Assembly (NCBI GenBank): GCA_013397795.1
Contig: VZTJ01001438.1
Location: forward strand, 136,435-200,434
DNA: 64,000 bases
Source of the DNA: Orthonyx spaldingii
Lineage: Eukaryota; Chordata; Aves; Passeriformes; Orthonychidae
Direction of reading: 5' to 3'
This document shows, in pieces, positions 1 to 11,900 of the stretch (positions within the stretch are counted from its first letter, which is position 1; each line of letters begins with the position of its first letter). Below the pieces are notes generated by a model. That model was given only the letters and a program-made list of their open reading frames with translations. It ran no database searches and had not been told where the DNA came from. The position numbers and the translations under genes were made by a program.

Positions 1-712
1 GCAGGTTTTCAGGCAATAATGATAAACACTTTAATAGCTGAACTCTAAAGTGAGGGAGTCTTTTTGGCAGCAAAAGCAAAATATGGTAAACTGTTTTACA
101 TTACTTTTACTAAGTATTTGAATGAGTAGGCCTAATATTTTGAAGATTGGAAGCAATCTGAATGAACTTGAAAAAATTTCCTTGTGAAGAGTGTGAAACG
201 CAGCCTGAATTGCGTTAGGAATGCTGGCAGCCATGTCCTCAAACAGACTGAAAAAAAAGGTGAATGATTTGATGAGACTGCAAATGTAAAAAAGAGTTGA
301 AATTAAATGTGAAGAGGGGAATAAAAACGAGACGGGTGAGATAAGAAATGGAGTGATATATTCCAGTACTTGGGGTGAAATATAGCGTCTGTAAAAACAT
401 GAAAACATTATCTGGATTTTCACTGGTACTACCAGTGTGTCTTTATAGACAGATGATAAGAAATATAATAACTCTGGGAGTACTAAAACAATCAATGTAA
501 AAATATATTTCCAAGACATGCTTGTAGTGAATTTCATCGTGTGCTGCTTTAATTTTAAACTTTCAGAAGATACACATTCTGCCCAGTACAGAATCCCCTA
601 CATTTCCTTCTATAGTTTTCTATACTTAGAGATTTAAGAGAGGAGTTACAACACTTGAAGGAGCAGTCTGTTGATGGCATATATAGATAAGGCATTTTGA
701 AAGGTAGAGCAC

Positions 713-728
713 TTTTTTTTTTTTTTTT
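713..728. repeat. Poly(T) run, 16 nt
   Basis: An uninterrupted run of 16 T. No diagnostic SINE or retrocopy sequence flanks it. Confidence 0.9.
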
Positions 729-1869
729 GATTTTGGGACTGTCAGAAGACGGAGTTGTGAAGCTAAATGTGAGCTTGCTGGTGATAACTACAATGGGTCA
801 CTGAGATCTCTGTTTATTTTCAAAAGGATGCAATGTTTTAGGGTATTATGATCAAACATGTGTTATCACTTGGTTGATCAGCACTGGCCTTGCTTTCAGT
901 TTGCAGTTCCACAGTTTGAGTCACAGCTTTGAACTATTTGTCTTGTACAGTGTTCTATAGACAATCTGTTAGGGGCTTCTTATGTAACATTATTCCTCTC
1001 AAGTTCAGCAAAAAATGCTGCATCGTGAAGAATGTGCATAATGTATAACAAATTTAGCCCCTCTGCTAACTGCAGACAAGTGAATCTTCCATTCATTTGG
1101 GGACAGAGTTATTGCAGCCTGGAGGAGGGAGGGAGGGAAAAGGCAAGGCAAAACAAGAGAGGGTTAAAGCAGCTTCTGTGGTAGCGCCATAAACCTGCAA
1201 ACACATTTCACCAAACCGTTGCTGGTGTTTGAGATGAAGAAAAAACATTTTTCCCCTTCTCCATTGGCTTCTAGTGCCTTGCCCAGCACGGTGGGGCACA
1301 AGGACCCTTTAGGCTGAGACCACGCCCAGCCCAGGTGCAGGCACAAGATGGGAACACATCTGAAGCACCCTCAAGTGCTTGCAGGGATGTCTCCCCACAA
1401 GTTCCAGTTGTGCTGCAGCTGCATCACCTCATTCCATAAATCTGCCAATGTCCATCCAATCCCGGAGCAAATTCATTTGCTACAACTTTTACGGGTACTA
1501 AAGCCCATCTGTAGAAAGCCACACAGAGGATTATTTCTGTCCTCTTCTTATTACAGACTCAGCAGACTCATTCAAAAGAGATATTTCACAAACTGGTTGC
1601 CTCCCAGGTTGAGAACTGTGTACGAAGGGGCTGCAGTCCAAAAGTCACTGACTTCAGCAGCATCCATGGCCCTGATGGGCCTCTCCTGCAGGGGAGCAGA
1701 AATGCTGAGATGAGGCAGGTGGCAGCAAGGAACATTTTGTCCACATGATTATATGTTCTGGCAACTGAAGGACCCAAATCCTAACATTAAAACTAAATTA
1801 AATTACCATTCACTGAGCTGCTGAGAGGTCTCTGCTCTAAGGGAGGTTTATGCCAGAGATTGCAGCAAA

Positions 1870-2411
1870 ACCAGCAGGTTGAGGGAGGTTCTCTCCCTCT
1901 GCTCTTCTCTGGTGAGACCCCACCTGCAGTGCTGCATCCAGCTCTGGCGACCACACCATGAGAACGTGAAGCTGCTGGAGTGAGACCAGAGAAGGTCACG
2001 AAGATGCTCCAAGGGCTGGAGCCCCTCTGCTCTGGAGACATTGGGAGAGTTGGGATTGTTCAGCCTGGAAGAGAGAAGGCTCTGGGGAGCCCTTAGAGCC
2101 TCTTCCAGAGCCTAAAGGGGCTACAGAGAGCTGGAGAGGGACTTTGGACAAGGATTTGCGTGGTTTGACAGGATGAGGGGGAATGGCTTCAAACAGATGG
2201 GATATTAGGAAGAAATTCTTACCTATGAGAGTGCTGAGGCCCTGGCACACGTTGCCCAGAGAAGCTGTGGCTGCCCCACTCCTGGAAGTGTCCAAGGCCA
2301 GGTTGGATGGGGCCCTGAGCAACCTGGTCAAGTGGAAGGTTGCACCACAGCACGGGGGTGGAACAAAATGGTCTTTAGGGTGCCTCCCAACACAAATTGT
2401 TCTGTGATTCC
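1870..2411 (+). mobile_element. CR1 LINE, 5'-truncated 3' end
   Basis: The segment follows the CR1 3' consensus step by step: GTGAGACCCCACCTGCAGTG near 1911, GTTCAGCCTGGAAGAGAGAA near 2057, GGGAATGGCTTCAAACAG near 2179, GGATATTAGGAAGAAATTCT near 2200, AAGGCCAGGTTGGATGGGGC near 2294, and the terminal TTCTGTGATTC near 2400. It covers the end of the reverse transcriptase ORF and the 3' UTR, and is broken by many substitutions. Its 3' end points toward RIMS4. The 5' boundary is approximate. Confidence 0.9.
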
Positions 2412-2590
2412 AAGAAACCCAAACAAAACCAGCTCTCAGATAGCTTGAGCCCCAGCAGCACATTGGGCACAGAGCACATGTGCCCCCATTTTCTGGATTT
2501 CTGAGCCTCCCAATGAGGGGCTGAGCTGGTTTAGTGCTGGAGGGCATGGGCTGATCCCTGCTGTGGAATGGTTCTCAGGGTGGCTGGGAG

Positions 2591-2618
2591 GTGTTCAGCA
2601 CTGAGGGGTGCTGAACGC
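2591..2618. repeat. Perfect hairpin with RE1 left-half cores
   Basis: GTTCAGCAC (2593-2601) and GTGCTGAAC (2608-2616) are exact reverse complements around a 6-nt loop; one G-U and one G-C pair extend the stem to 11. It is too short for a microRNA precursor. Each arm contains TTCAGCAC, the left-half core of the REST element, in convergent orientation. No right half is present. Confidence 0.5.
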
Positions 2619-5600
2619 CAGGGGTGGGGGCAGCTCATGAATGCATTCTTAGCTAAAAAGCTAAATTCACAAACTCAGAATATCAGAAAGATGAAATGTC
2701 TGTGGTGCTATGATTCTGTGCTTCTATTTCTGTATTCCTTCCAAGAAATGCTGTAGTTGCACAGGTAGCAGAACTTCCCAGTCTTGGCACTGAATGTTGT
2801 TGTTACAACAGTATTTAAACATTTCCTCTCCTTTCCTCTGTGCCTGTGTGAGTGCACAGGGGAATCAGATAGAGACACAGCCCTTTGAGTGTCAGTGAGA
2901 GAAGCAAGCCTGAGTCTCTCTAAGCCTGGCCTGGGATGGCTGCCATGCTATTAATATGTAATTTGGCTGGGTAGTTCTGAGCCATCTTAATTCTCCAGCC
3001 ATCATTACTTTGCTTGGTTATTATTCATACATTTCTATATGCTAGTTTGCTTGGAGGAAAGAGATTGGACACTTAGAGTGGATGAGTCTATATTTTTGGA
3101 ATTGGAGCTAAATTACCCACCAGTTGAAGCATTATTGTGTTTTACAATAATTGCTAATTAAAATTCAAATGCACTAAATTCCACCTGTCATTCCCAGCAT
3201 TGCCTCCGTTGTGACGATGCCAACACCATGAGCGGATACGAACGAAAGGCCTGAAGGAAGGGGTTTGTCTGCAGAATTCCATCCTTTCATTCTGCCACAG
3301 TCTGCCAAACTCCTCTCCCAAACCCTTGGGATATTTGCCACGAAACGCCTGCTCTGTCAGATGCTTCACAGAATGAAGACACCATGGTTCAGGTTTCCAA
3401 AGCAGCCTCTGTGTTTTCACACCCACCCAGGACAGACCCCCACCTGCCTGAGCTGCACCCCTCTGTCATGTGTGGTCAGTCAACCAGGTGCTTGGAAACA
3501 CTGATGGTCATGACTATGGATGGAGTTTCCAGATAGGAGCTCCTCTTCAGAGGAGCTAGATGGGCTGTTCATGTACATGAGCTCCTACTCAGTGTCTCTT
3601 TTATCCCGCCGGACATAGGATGTGCCCAAGTCCATTTCTTCAGCTCTCTTGAACTTGCCTCTGGCTGCAAAACTTTTTTGGACTGGTAAAACTCCCCAGT
3701 CCTTTCCTTCTCCTCTTGTGCCTCCCACACATCAGCATTTTTGGCCTCCTTCTTGCTTTTGATCTTCCATTCTCTTTTTCCCAGATCTCAAGGTTTTCCT
3801 CACTGTGCCTAGCCATTTCCCAGCCTGGAGAGCTGGGGAATAGCACAGCCCCGGGGAGATGGTTTGTTTATGATAAATCAGGGAAGTGGATAAGCAAGTA
3901 CTTGCTCCTAACAACACTTTCCACATGCAGGTGCTTCCTCTTCCCTTTCACATGTGTCAGAATATTGCAACAGACAACGTGTCTGCAAATCACCACTACC
4001 CTGCATTTCATCAGTCTGGGTCTGCATTTTAGTCATCAGAAGAGAATCAGCCAGATTTAACATCCTTTGACCCATCCTGGTTGGCTGAATCTAAAAAAGC
4101 CTGACCCAAACCCCAGCACTGAGGAGGACACAGTGAAGCAGAAGATGGTCTGCTGAGTTATACCCCATGGGATTGTCCAGCCCAGTCAAACTCCTGCTGC
4201 CAGGGGTTGGAAGCCACTAAACGGGCTGATCCCATGCAGTTTTAGTAGATACAAAAAGTAAAAAAACCAGAGTACAGCACGTGCTGTGAAGCCTTGAGTT
4301 CTCTTCACCCAGGAAAATCCTGGCTAGACAAATGTGAGAAGAAGCAGGGCTAGCAAGGACCCAAGGCTGACGGCTCAGCCTCTCATTACTCATGCTCTGG
4401 GCTCTGTCTCACTAGTCGTTTAGCACCTTTGTGGGCTTGTTTTTGAAAGCTGGAGAGGGCGTGAGAGAGATGTGACTAAAACAACAGGATCTCTGCTTCT
4501 AGATGGGGTGTCAGGTTTAAGTAAGTGCAGAGCATTGTGAAAGACACTGCACACAGGTAGCAGCCTGGCTCGCTCTTTAGGGCATCTGTGTGGTTCAGCT
4601 GTGCACAAACCAGAGCACTCCTGGCACGCCTGGATCCCAGCCAACAAAGGATGTTGTAAAAACCTGTCTGGCTTATAATCTAATTTTGCTAAGGTTGGAA
4701 TATTGCTCCTATTAGTGAAAAGCAGAAGGTAGTTTTGAGATTATGGCAGGAAATCTACAGTCAGTTCCTAGCTTCAACAGACTTTCTTTATATAGTGTTG
4801 GGCAAGCCAAGCAAAACTCACATGCTTTGTACCCTGAACTTGTATAAAAAAAAAATTATTCTGCCTTCTGTTCTTTTTCTTGGCGACTTGGACAGTGGGC
4901 ACTTGGGGAAGAGAAAGGCTTTCACTCTATTTATGCTGTGCCTGGTTCTTAGAGGCATCAGGCTGCAATATTTCCTCTACACAAACAGCAAGAAAGAGTA
5001 AATAAATTAAAATGTGTATTGTTATGTAAGTGTACAACAACCAAGCAAAGTGAAGCTGTGGAACTTGGTGTGTTGGGCTTGTGAGCCAGTACCTCTGAGC
5101 ATCACCTGTATAGGTGGGATCACAGGCCTTTCTGAGATGTTTAGTCCCTGGTTGTGTCTATCCATGCTCAGCACATCTCACCTCTTGCCCTCCAGCCTGC
5201 CCAGAAAGAGGAACTTCTAAGTGGAATCAATTAGAGCCCTGAAGAGCAGGGATGGTCAAGTCTGTATTTGTTTTTGAGTGCTGGAGAACACCATGTACAG
5301 CCAACCACGACTTGCCTGGCTCCAGCACCAGCTTTGCTCAAAGCAGGGAAGGGGTAGCATGAGACAGGGAGGAGGCCAACCCTCCTCACCCTTAGGAGTG
5401 CTGTATTTACTCTGAGCAGATTTATGCATGAGATGTGTTTTCACTAGCAGGGCTTATTTCTCTGCTGCATTTGAGCTCCCAGCATGAGGACTATTTTTTG
5501 AGCAAGCAGTGGGCAGAGAGAGCAGAAAGAGCACACATACACAAATCAGAGAGTTTGGTTTTATTTCCAAACAGGCATACACAGAACCGTAGGGAGTAAA

Positions 5601-7991
5601 AGAAGGAGAGGGCAGCATATCCTCTCGCTCCAGTATAAAAATGAACTTTCTGGGCTGACCCAGACACCTAAGAGTAAAGGCAAAAATATAAACTACGTGA
5701 CTAGTGGGAAGAGAAAGAGCCAGCAGGAAAAATCTATCAGAGCTTTCCATGGTTCAATCAGCTAGAGCCTGCTTCACTGGGGAAACAATCAATTAACCAC
5801 TTCCACTAGGGCAGCCACAGACGTGCTGTTCTGGAGGTAGTAAATCTTTGAGTTTATTTGTTCTCGGTTGCACTCTCAGCTTATTTACAACATCACAGGA
5901 ATCCTCCTCCTTGTTTATCCCCACTTCTGCAAGTCCCTCCCAAGGATCTTTCTGTCCAAGTCAATCAATGAAGAGTAACTCCTACAGATTAACAATTTCC
6001 AGCTTCACTGCAAATCCCTATTTCCCTTAAACAGGCAGCCAAACCAAACAGTTTCCTCCAGGCATCCGGAGGGCATTATGCCTTTAACTGTCCATCTGAT
6101 TTCCAGCTGTCAATGCATTTTGTCTCACTTTAAGGCAGATGGTTTTGGTTTAGGATGTTTTGGCCCAACCAATAATCAAAGAGCCCTGCAGGACACATAT
6201 TTGTCCCTGCCCTGAGGAGCAAAATGGAGCAGTCAAATGAGAGGCAGATGACATCAAAGAGCACTCAGCCCAAGCCACTCTGTGGCAGACAGGAGCAGGG
6301 AAGGACTCCAGCATGGCTGGTCCCACAGATATGATAAAGAGGGAGGTAGAAGACAGCCTGGAGGAAAAACATAAAAGGAGCATTGAGAGGATGTGACCAA
6401 GTGGTGCTGAGTGGTGCAGGTGCAAGGGGTTCAGACCGTGTCTGTGGAGGAAGCTGGCAGATGGATGGGCATGGAGAAAGGTGCACAAAGGTGGTGTGGG
6501 GATGATGAGAGTCCTCCTCAGTACCTCAAAAGAAGGTCTCAAAGCACCAAAACCAGAAGGGTCTTCAGTCCTAGTACGCTGGTGAAGAAAAGAGAGGACA
6601 GAGTGTTGGAGTCAGAGCTCAGCTCTCCAAACCACAGGCCTGTGTCTGCCATCACTGTGCTTTCAGATATAGTGAAACGAGCAATTTAGATGACACCAGC
6701 ATAAAGCTGAGATCAAACTTTGATTCCCCATTTAAATTTTTTATTACAATCTTTAAATGAAAATAAAGCAGTTGTCAGCATTTTTAGATAACTTCTGGGC
6801 CTGGCAACCTGGAAGCAAATTTTGATTCACAGATGCCTCTTGCTCCTCTGATCAAATGTGCTGGCAGGACTGGTAGACAGGAGCTGTCTTAACAGTTTTA
6901 ATGCACCTAAATTTGTCCCTGTAGCTGCTGTTAATGCCTTGATTGGTGCTATTGAAATCTCTTCTTAAACATATGGTAATACATTCCTCACTGATTCCCC
7001 TGCCTTTCAAAACTCAGACCTGGAGATATCATTGTCTGTAATAAGTTCATTCTGTTCCTTCTGCTTTACCGCCTGCCTGGCCTAGCTTTGATGAAGTGAT
7101 TCATATAACTCACTAAGTCCAGAGCAAATTTTGATTAGTTTTTGAATTAAATAACATATTTTCTATTGGGAAGTCCTGCAAACTCAGCTTGGCATCTGAT
7201 ATTGATATGACCTCTGCCATTCTGGATGCATCCCCAGTAATGAAGAGTCTGGCTATCAGGGCTGAGAGTGCACTAGTTGGCCTTAATTGCCCCAGAAAGC
7301 TTCATTTGGGCCTCCCCAAGCCTGGGGAGCGTCCAGTTCTTGCCTGGGCTGTAGGTGAGACTGTCTCAGACCTGTCCCTGAACTGATGTTTGGCTTTCCA
7401 TGGATGACTTTGGAGCTGGTGTGTTGATAGGACCCACTGCCATCACCCCCTGCTCTACCTCCCATGGTCTGGAACTGTGCCTGGTCATAGGGTGGTTCCT
7501 GCCCCTTCCCTGGGAGCAGCTCTGCTCTTGCTGCTTCTTGACACTGGCAGCCACAAATACAATACAGTTCTGGCAGGATTTCAGTAGATAGAAGACTTTT
7601 AATGGATTGATTTGTTAACTGTTTGAGAGAAGAACACAGGCTGTTGTTCTGTAGCACTCAATGCATAGTAGTTTTAGCCACACTTTTCCTGGGAGCTTGC
7701 ATACAAGGGAGATATTGGACTCTTAATATGCATTTGTGGAATAGCACGAGCAGGCCTGTCATTTCAGTGGGATGACATTTAATTATCACGATGGGGGGAC
7801 AGATCAAGAACAAGGAACATCTTCCTTTGTTCCCTGAGGGAACAGCAACCTTTCTGTGCAGACCACATCAATAGTGGAAAACACTCTGTCTAATACCATC
7901 CCAGGGTTTTATTGCACTGAATAAATAAGGCTATGCTGGGTTTCCTTCCCCAAAGCAGGAATGGGTGATGCTGTGATGTCTCTGCCATAGG

Positions 7992-8008
7992 CAGCACCTG
8001 TGGACAGC
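7992..8008 (+). promoter_or_regulatory. RE1/REST-like double half-site, spacing off by one
   Basis: CAGCACC (7992-7998) and GGACAGC (8002-8008) are exact cores of the left and right halves of the RE1/NRSE silencer, in the correct order and strand. They are separated by 3 nt (TGT), where the canonical element has 2. The site is about 0.55 kb upstream of the CpG island and 0.9 kb upstream of the ATG of a neuronal gene, where REST repression in non-neuronal cells would be expected. Function is inferred; the one-base spacing change may abolish binding. Confidence 0.35.
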
Positions 8009-8902
8009 TGGCATGCTTGAGCCACCAATTGTCCATAAAACTTGTTGGAAAAGAAATGAGACTTGGGGAAGGATCTAAAATTCACTCATTTCACAGAGCA
8101 CAGCAGCTTCCAACCAGCTCCTATGCCATGGGCATAGGAGAAGCAGAATAGGCTTAATGCTGAGCCACAACAGGCAGCAGCCTTCCCATTTAATGTGACA
8201 CACCAAGGAAAACCTCTCGGTTTATGTGCTTTCTGCCTGGGAGCTTGGATACACCCAAACAGTGGGGTTTATATTTTGGGGAAGGTTCTTTTTTGTGTCT
8301 GCAGAGAGGTACACGGAAGAAGGCTGGGAGCCGGGCTTCTCCTTCATTCACACCGGTGCCACTTATACCCCCTCTCTTTCGGAAGAAAGCTTCAATATTC
8401 AACTCCTGAAACCTCCAAGGTTGTTTTCCACCGTTTCCCTCAGTGAAACCAAAGTCAGGACCACGCTCTTCCCCCTGCACCTCTTCCTCTGTCTATTTCA
8501 CTTTCTCACATCAATTCACAAGCGAACCGGCACCTGCGTTATCTTTGCTCTCGGGATGCGAGGGACCTTTCCCATCCCGGGAAAGGCGAGAACACAACCG
8601 CAGCTCCCCAGGCCGGGCTCGGGGAAGGCGGCGGGCGGGGAAGGCGCAGCGCGGAGCCCGGAGCCGCCCCTCGGGGCCGCCCCTCGGGGCCGGCCCGCNG
8701 CACCGCAGGTAGGTGCGTGCCCGGCGCTCCGCTCCGCGCTCCCGCCCGCCTCGCCTCTCGTCTCCCGCCGCCTCAGCGCGGCCCCGCCGCCGCCAAGACG
8801 CCGCGGGCCGTGCTCCGAGTGAAGAATGGGGCGGCCAAGCTCGCCAAGCCGCCCGCGGCCGCGGGCGAGACCCCCGGCGGCGCCCCCGGACCCGGGCTCT
8901 TC

Positions 8903-8999
8903 ATGGAGCGCTCGCAGAGCCGCCTCAGCCTCTCCGCCTCCTTCGAGGCCCTGGCCATCTACTTCCCCTGCATGAACAGCTTCGACGAGGAGGACGCGG
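8903..8999 (+). CDS. RIMS4: RIMS4 coding exon 1 (N-terminus)
   Basis: Encodes residues 1-32 plus the first base of codon 33, ending ...NSFDEEDA before donor G|GTACGG. The ATG at 8903 is chosen because MERSQSRLSLSASFEALAIY is the conserved RIMS4 start and the open frame upstream has no in-frame ATG. Its context is mediocre: T at -3, G at +4. The frame stays open back to a TGA at 8444-8446, so an N-terminal extension from a non-AUG start or an upstream exon cannot be excluded. The exon sits in the CpG island. Further 5' UTR lies immediately upstream; the exact TSS is not visible. Confidence 0.95.
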
Positions 9000-11900
9000 G
9001 TACGGAGGGCTCGGGGGGCGGTGGTCGCCGGTGTTTGGTGTGTGTGGGCAGGCGGGGGTGGGTGCGCAGCGTGCCAGCGCCAGCCCCGACCCCGCCGTGG
9101 GTTTGGGGGCTCGGGGGTTCATCCCGGGGGGTGTGCGAGGGGTGCCGGGGGCTGCGGGGCTGGCGGAGGGACGCGTGTGCCTGCGGAGGGTAAAACCGGG
9201 AATGTGTTCCAGCGGTGAAGCACGCTCTGATCGGCTGCTGATCGATAGGAAGCACGGGTTGTTTGCAAATGGAGAGGCTCTCGCACTCCATCCGCCTCTG
9301 TGTGAATGAAGGACAGCGCTCAGGGAGAAGGCGTCCATTCTGCCGGGTGGTGTGTCCACTCTGATTTATACACCATGAACTCTCGGGTGAATTGTTCCCA
9401 GGGGTTGTTAGCGCCGTGCACCACGCTGCTTTTGGAGAGCGGAATAAAGGGATTCAGTTTAAACGAGGGCAAAGTAAATCCCAAAACAAAAGCCTTTCAG
9501 AATGGATGCAGTGATTTTCTGCCCGCATCAGAAAGACCTTTCTGGCCTCATACAGTTGGTGGTAGTCATAAAATGAGACCAAGCTTAAAAAAGAGGGGCA
9601 CTGGTAGGGAAAAGTAGGAAAGGCATTGGGTTGGAAGGGAGAGGAAGGGTGGTGGGCGCTGGAGAAGGTGCTGGGAGGAGAGGGCAGCACAGCCGCTGCG
9701 TGGGTAGGGAGGGCGTGCGCGGGAGTGGATGGAGAGCGGTCGGAGAGCAGCACTCTGTGCTTTCCCGGTGGCTCTCTGGGAATTGAGGGGTGTTTTTCCC
9801 AGTACACGCTGTACCAGAGACCTAACCTGTAAGTGATTGTGGCAAATAATGAAAGTTGGTAAGTAAGGCGTATTTTAACACCGACTGTCATGGTCGCATC
9901 CCTCAAAATGCCGGCATGCTCCTTTGTCTAGTGGCTCATCCCAAGATGTGCAGATGCCAGCAGGAATACATCAGCCCGCCAGCTGCTACACCTGTAACGA
10001 TGTTGTTTTTAAAGGAGTTGACGTAAGAATCAATTCATCATCTGTGTGATTAACCCAGACTTGTCATCAGCATCATGCAGGGGTGGCAGGCAGAAGATTG
10101 TCTCCTCCAACAGATGTAGTTTTTTAAATTTTTGTTTAAAATTATTGCTGGTGATTTATTTGCACTTCAGATTTGGCTGAAATGCTGAGGAGTGTACAAG
10201 ACAATAATGGGAGCTTTGGGAGGTCTCAGTGCTGTTGCTTCAGGAATGATTGATAGCGAGACATGCTAAAGTATGAGAACCCAACACAATGCCTGGGACA
10301 GCATTTCATTCCCTGGTGTCCAGCCCCTCCTGCTCTGAGCAGGGTGATGCTTTAGGTGAATGCTTCCTCTTCCAGCGCTTAAAAAAGCGCTTTTGCGCTG
10401 AATTGTATTTATTCACACTTAGTGAATGTTCATGCATGAATGTTAATAAGCTGCTCTTAATACAACACAACCGCTTGTATCTGAATTAAATAAATCTGCA
10501 ATTAAGACCTTATTCTCCAGCAGCTTATTAGCAGATCTTGCCTGTGTGAGTTGTCTCGTTAGCGAAGCTGCTCAGGGTGGATGCAGTGCAATGGGGATGT
10601 TGCAGTGTTGCTCCTGTATTTTGTGCCTGTGAGTGTGTGTTCAGACACGTATGAGCAACCAGCCGGGAAGAATGTGTGCCACTTTCTATTTTTGGTGTTA
10701 AAACTACAAGTGTATAATTTTCTCAAGCAAGTACATGTCATATAAGAGAAATGCTGAAATTGTGCCAAATAAGATTCTATATTATTCATACCCATGCACA
10801 CTTCTGAAATTGAGAGATTCTGACCAGTTTGGGTTGCAGCATGATTTCTGTCAAAGAAATAGATCTTGATAGCTCATTCAGGGAGATGAATACTGCACTT
10901 GGCAAGATGTTCTCCGTAGGAGATGGCAGAAAAAAAATGAAATTGATCCCAGGGGCATTGACAAAGTAAACAATCCTATTTCAAACAGACACATCATCCA
11001 TTTTGTCTGAAGCTGAGAACCACATCCTTAAGAGAATAGTCATCCTACAGGAAAAGGAGAAGAGCTGATAAATGGGCAAGCTTACAGGAAACTTGACGTT
11101 TTCCTCTGAAAGAGGAAAACAGCCTAATGATCGCTTAAATCTACAAACAAGAAAAATTCTTGAGGTGTTACATTTAAATTACTATGGGTGGGTCATATCA
11201 AAGGAGCATAAAAGGAAATTTACAGATGTGCTGAGAGCCGTGGCCACATTTGGACAGTGGTAGCAATACCTCTGGCTTCCAGTATTTCACCCTTTTAGTC
11301 TGGAAAAATGGCTCTGCTTTTGAAAAATACCGAATATATTTTTACCTATACGATATTTCCTTTTCTGCCTTGGCCCTTTTGTTCTTCTTTGCTGTCTACC
11401 TTGGGGACATAAGATGAGAAGACTCTTCTCATCTTCCACAGTTCCTTTGCCTAGTACACCTGCAGTGTGTCTGGACTGAGTTCTGGGCAGTGAACTGGGT
11501 GCAGATGATCTCTTAGCAGATGGTCTCCTGCAGAAGCAGGCAGACAGTGGAGGCAGGAAAGCAACAGGGCTTGGACCAAGAGACGGGATCACATTTGAGT
11601 GCTTCCGGAGCATGAGGCTGATGGAGTTTCAGATGTGTCCTGGCCATGTGTCTCTCCCAAGAGGTGGATGTGGACTTCAGTGTTCTAACACCCTTTTCAT
11701 TCCTCAGCTGCATCTGCAAAGAGGATGCTCTGAGCAAATGTGGAGCTTTGTTTGCCAGGAAGTTGCAGTGGGGCTTTGAAATAGCCAAAATGACTGTCTG
11801 CACTCAGCAGTTCAAGGACTCGGGGTTAATAACTCTTTTGATCTCAGCATGGTAATGTTGCTGGCCTTCCTGCTGGCTGAGTGCCACTGTCTTTGCTCCA

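Larger units (their letters stand above)
1..8554. other. 5' flank of RIMS4, no gene recognised
   Basis: Apart from one CR1 copy (about 1870-2411), a T16 run (713-728), a hairpin (2591-2618) and the RE1-like site, I see no exon, RNA gene or other known element. Stretches near 2930-3180 and 6690-7160 are AT-rich and CpG-poor, as in non-coding flank. In human the neighbour on this side should be YWHAB, transcribed divergently; none of its 14-3-3 protein is encoded here. Confidence 0.7.
8555..9245 (+). promoter_or_regulatory. RIMS4: CpG island promoter of RIMS4
   Basis: CpG density and GC content rise abruptly near 8550 and fall near 9245, against an AT-rich, CpG-poor background on both sides. 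The island covers the RIMS4 start codon at 8903, as expected of a CpG-island promoter. No convincing TATA box sits at a suitable distance, so dispersed initiation somewhere in roughly 8560-8890 is inferred. A 13-bp GC-rich unit is tandemly duplicated at 8664-8689, and an ambiguous base (N) lies at 8699. A donor-like CAG|GTAGGT occurs at 8706-8714. Confidence 0.8.

Noticed and set aside
1..8554. Possible YWHAB first exon expected by human synteny
   Set aside because: No 14-3-3 sequence and no second CpG island.
8226..9359. Several long frames in other phases across the CpG island
   Set aside because: Shadows of GC-rich promoter and RIMS4 exon 1; only the MERSQ frame is conserved.
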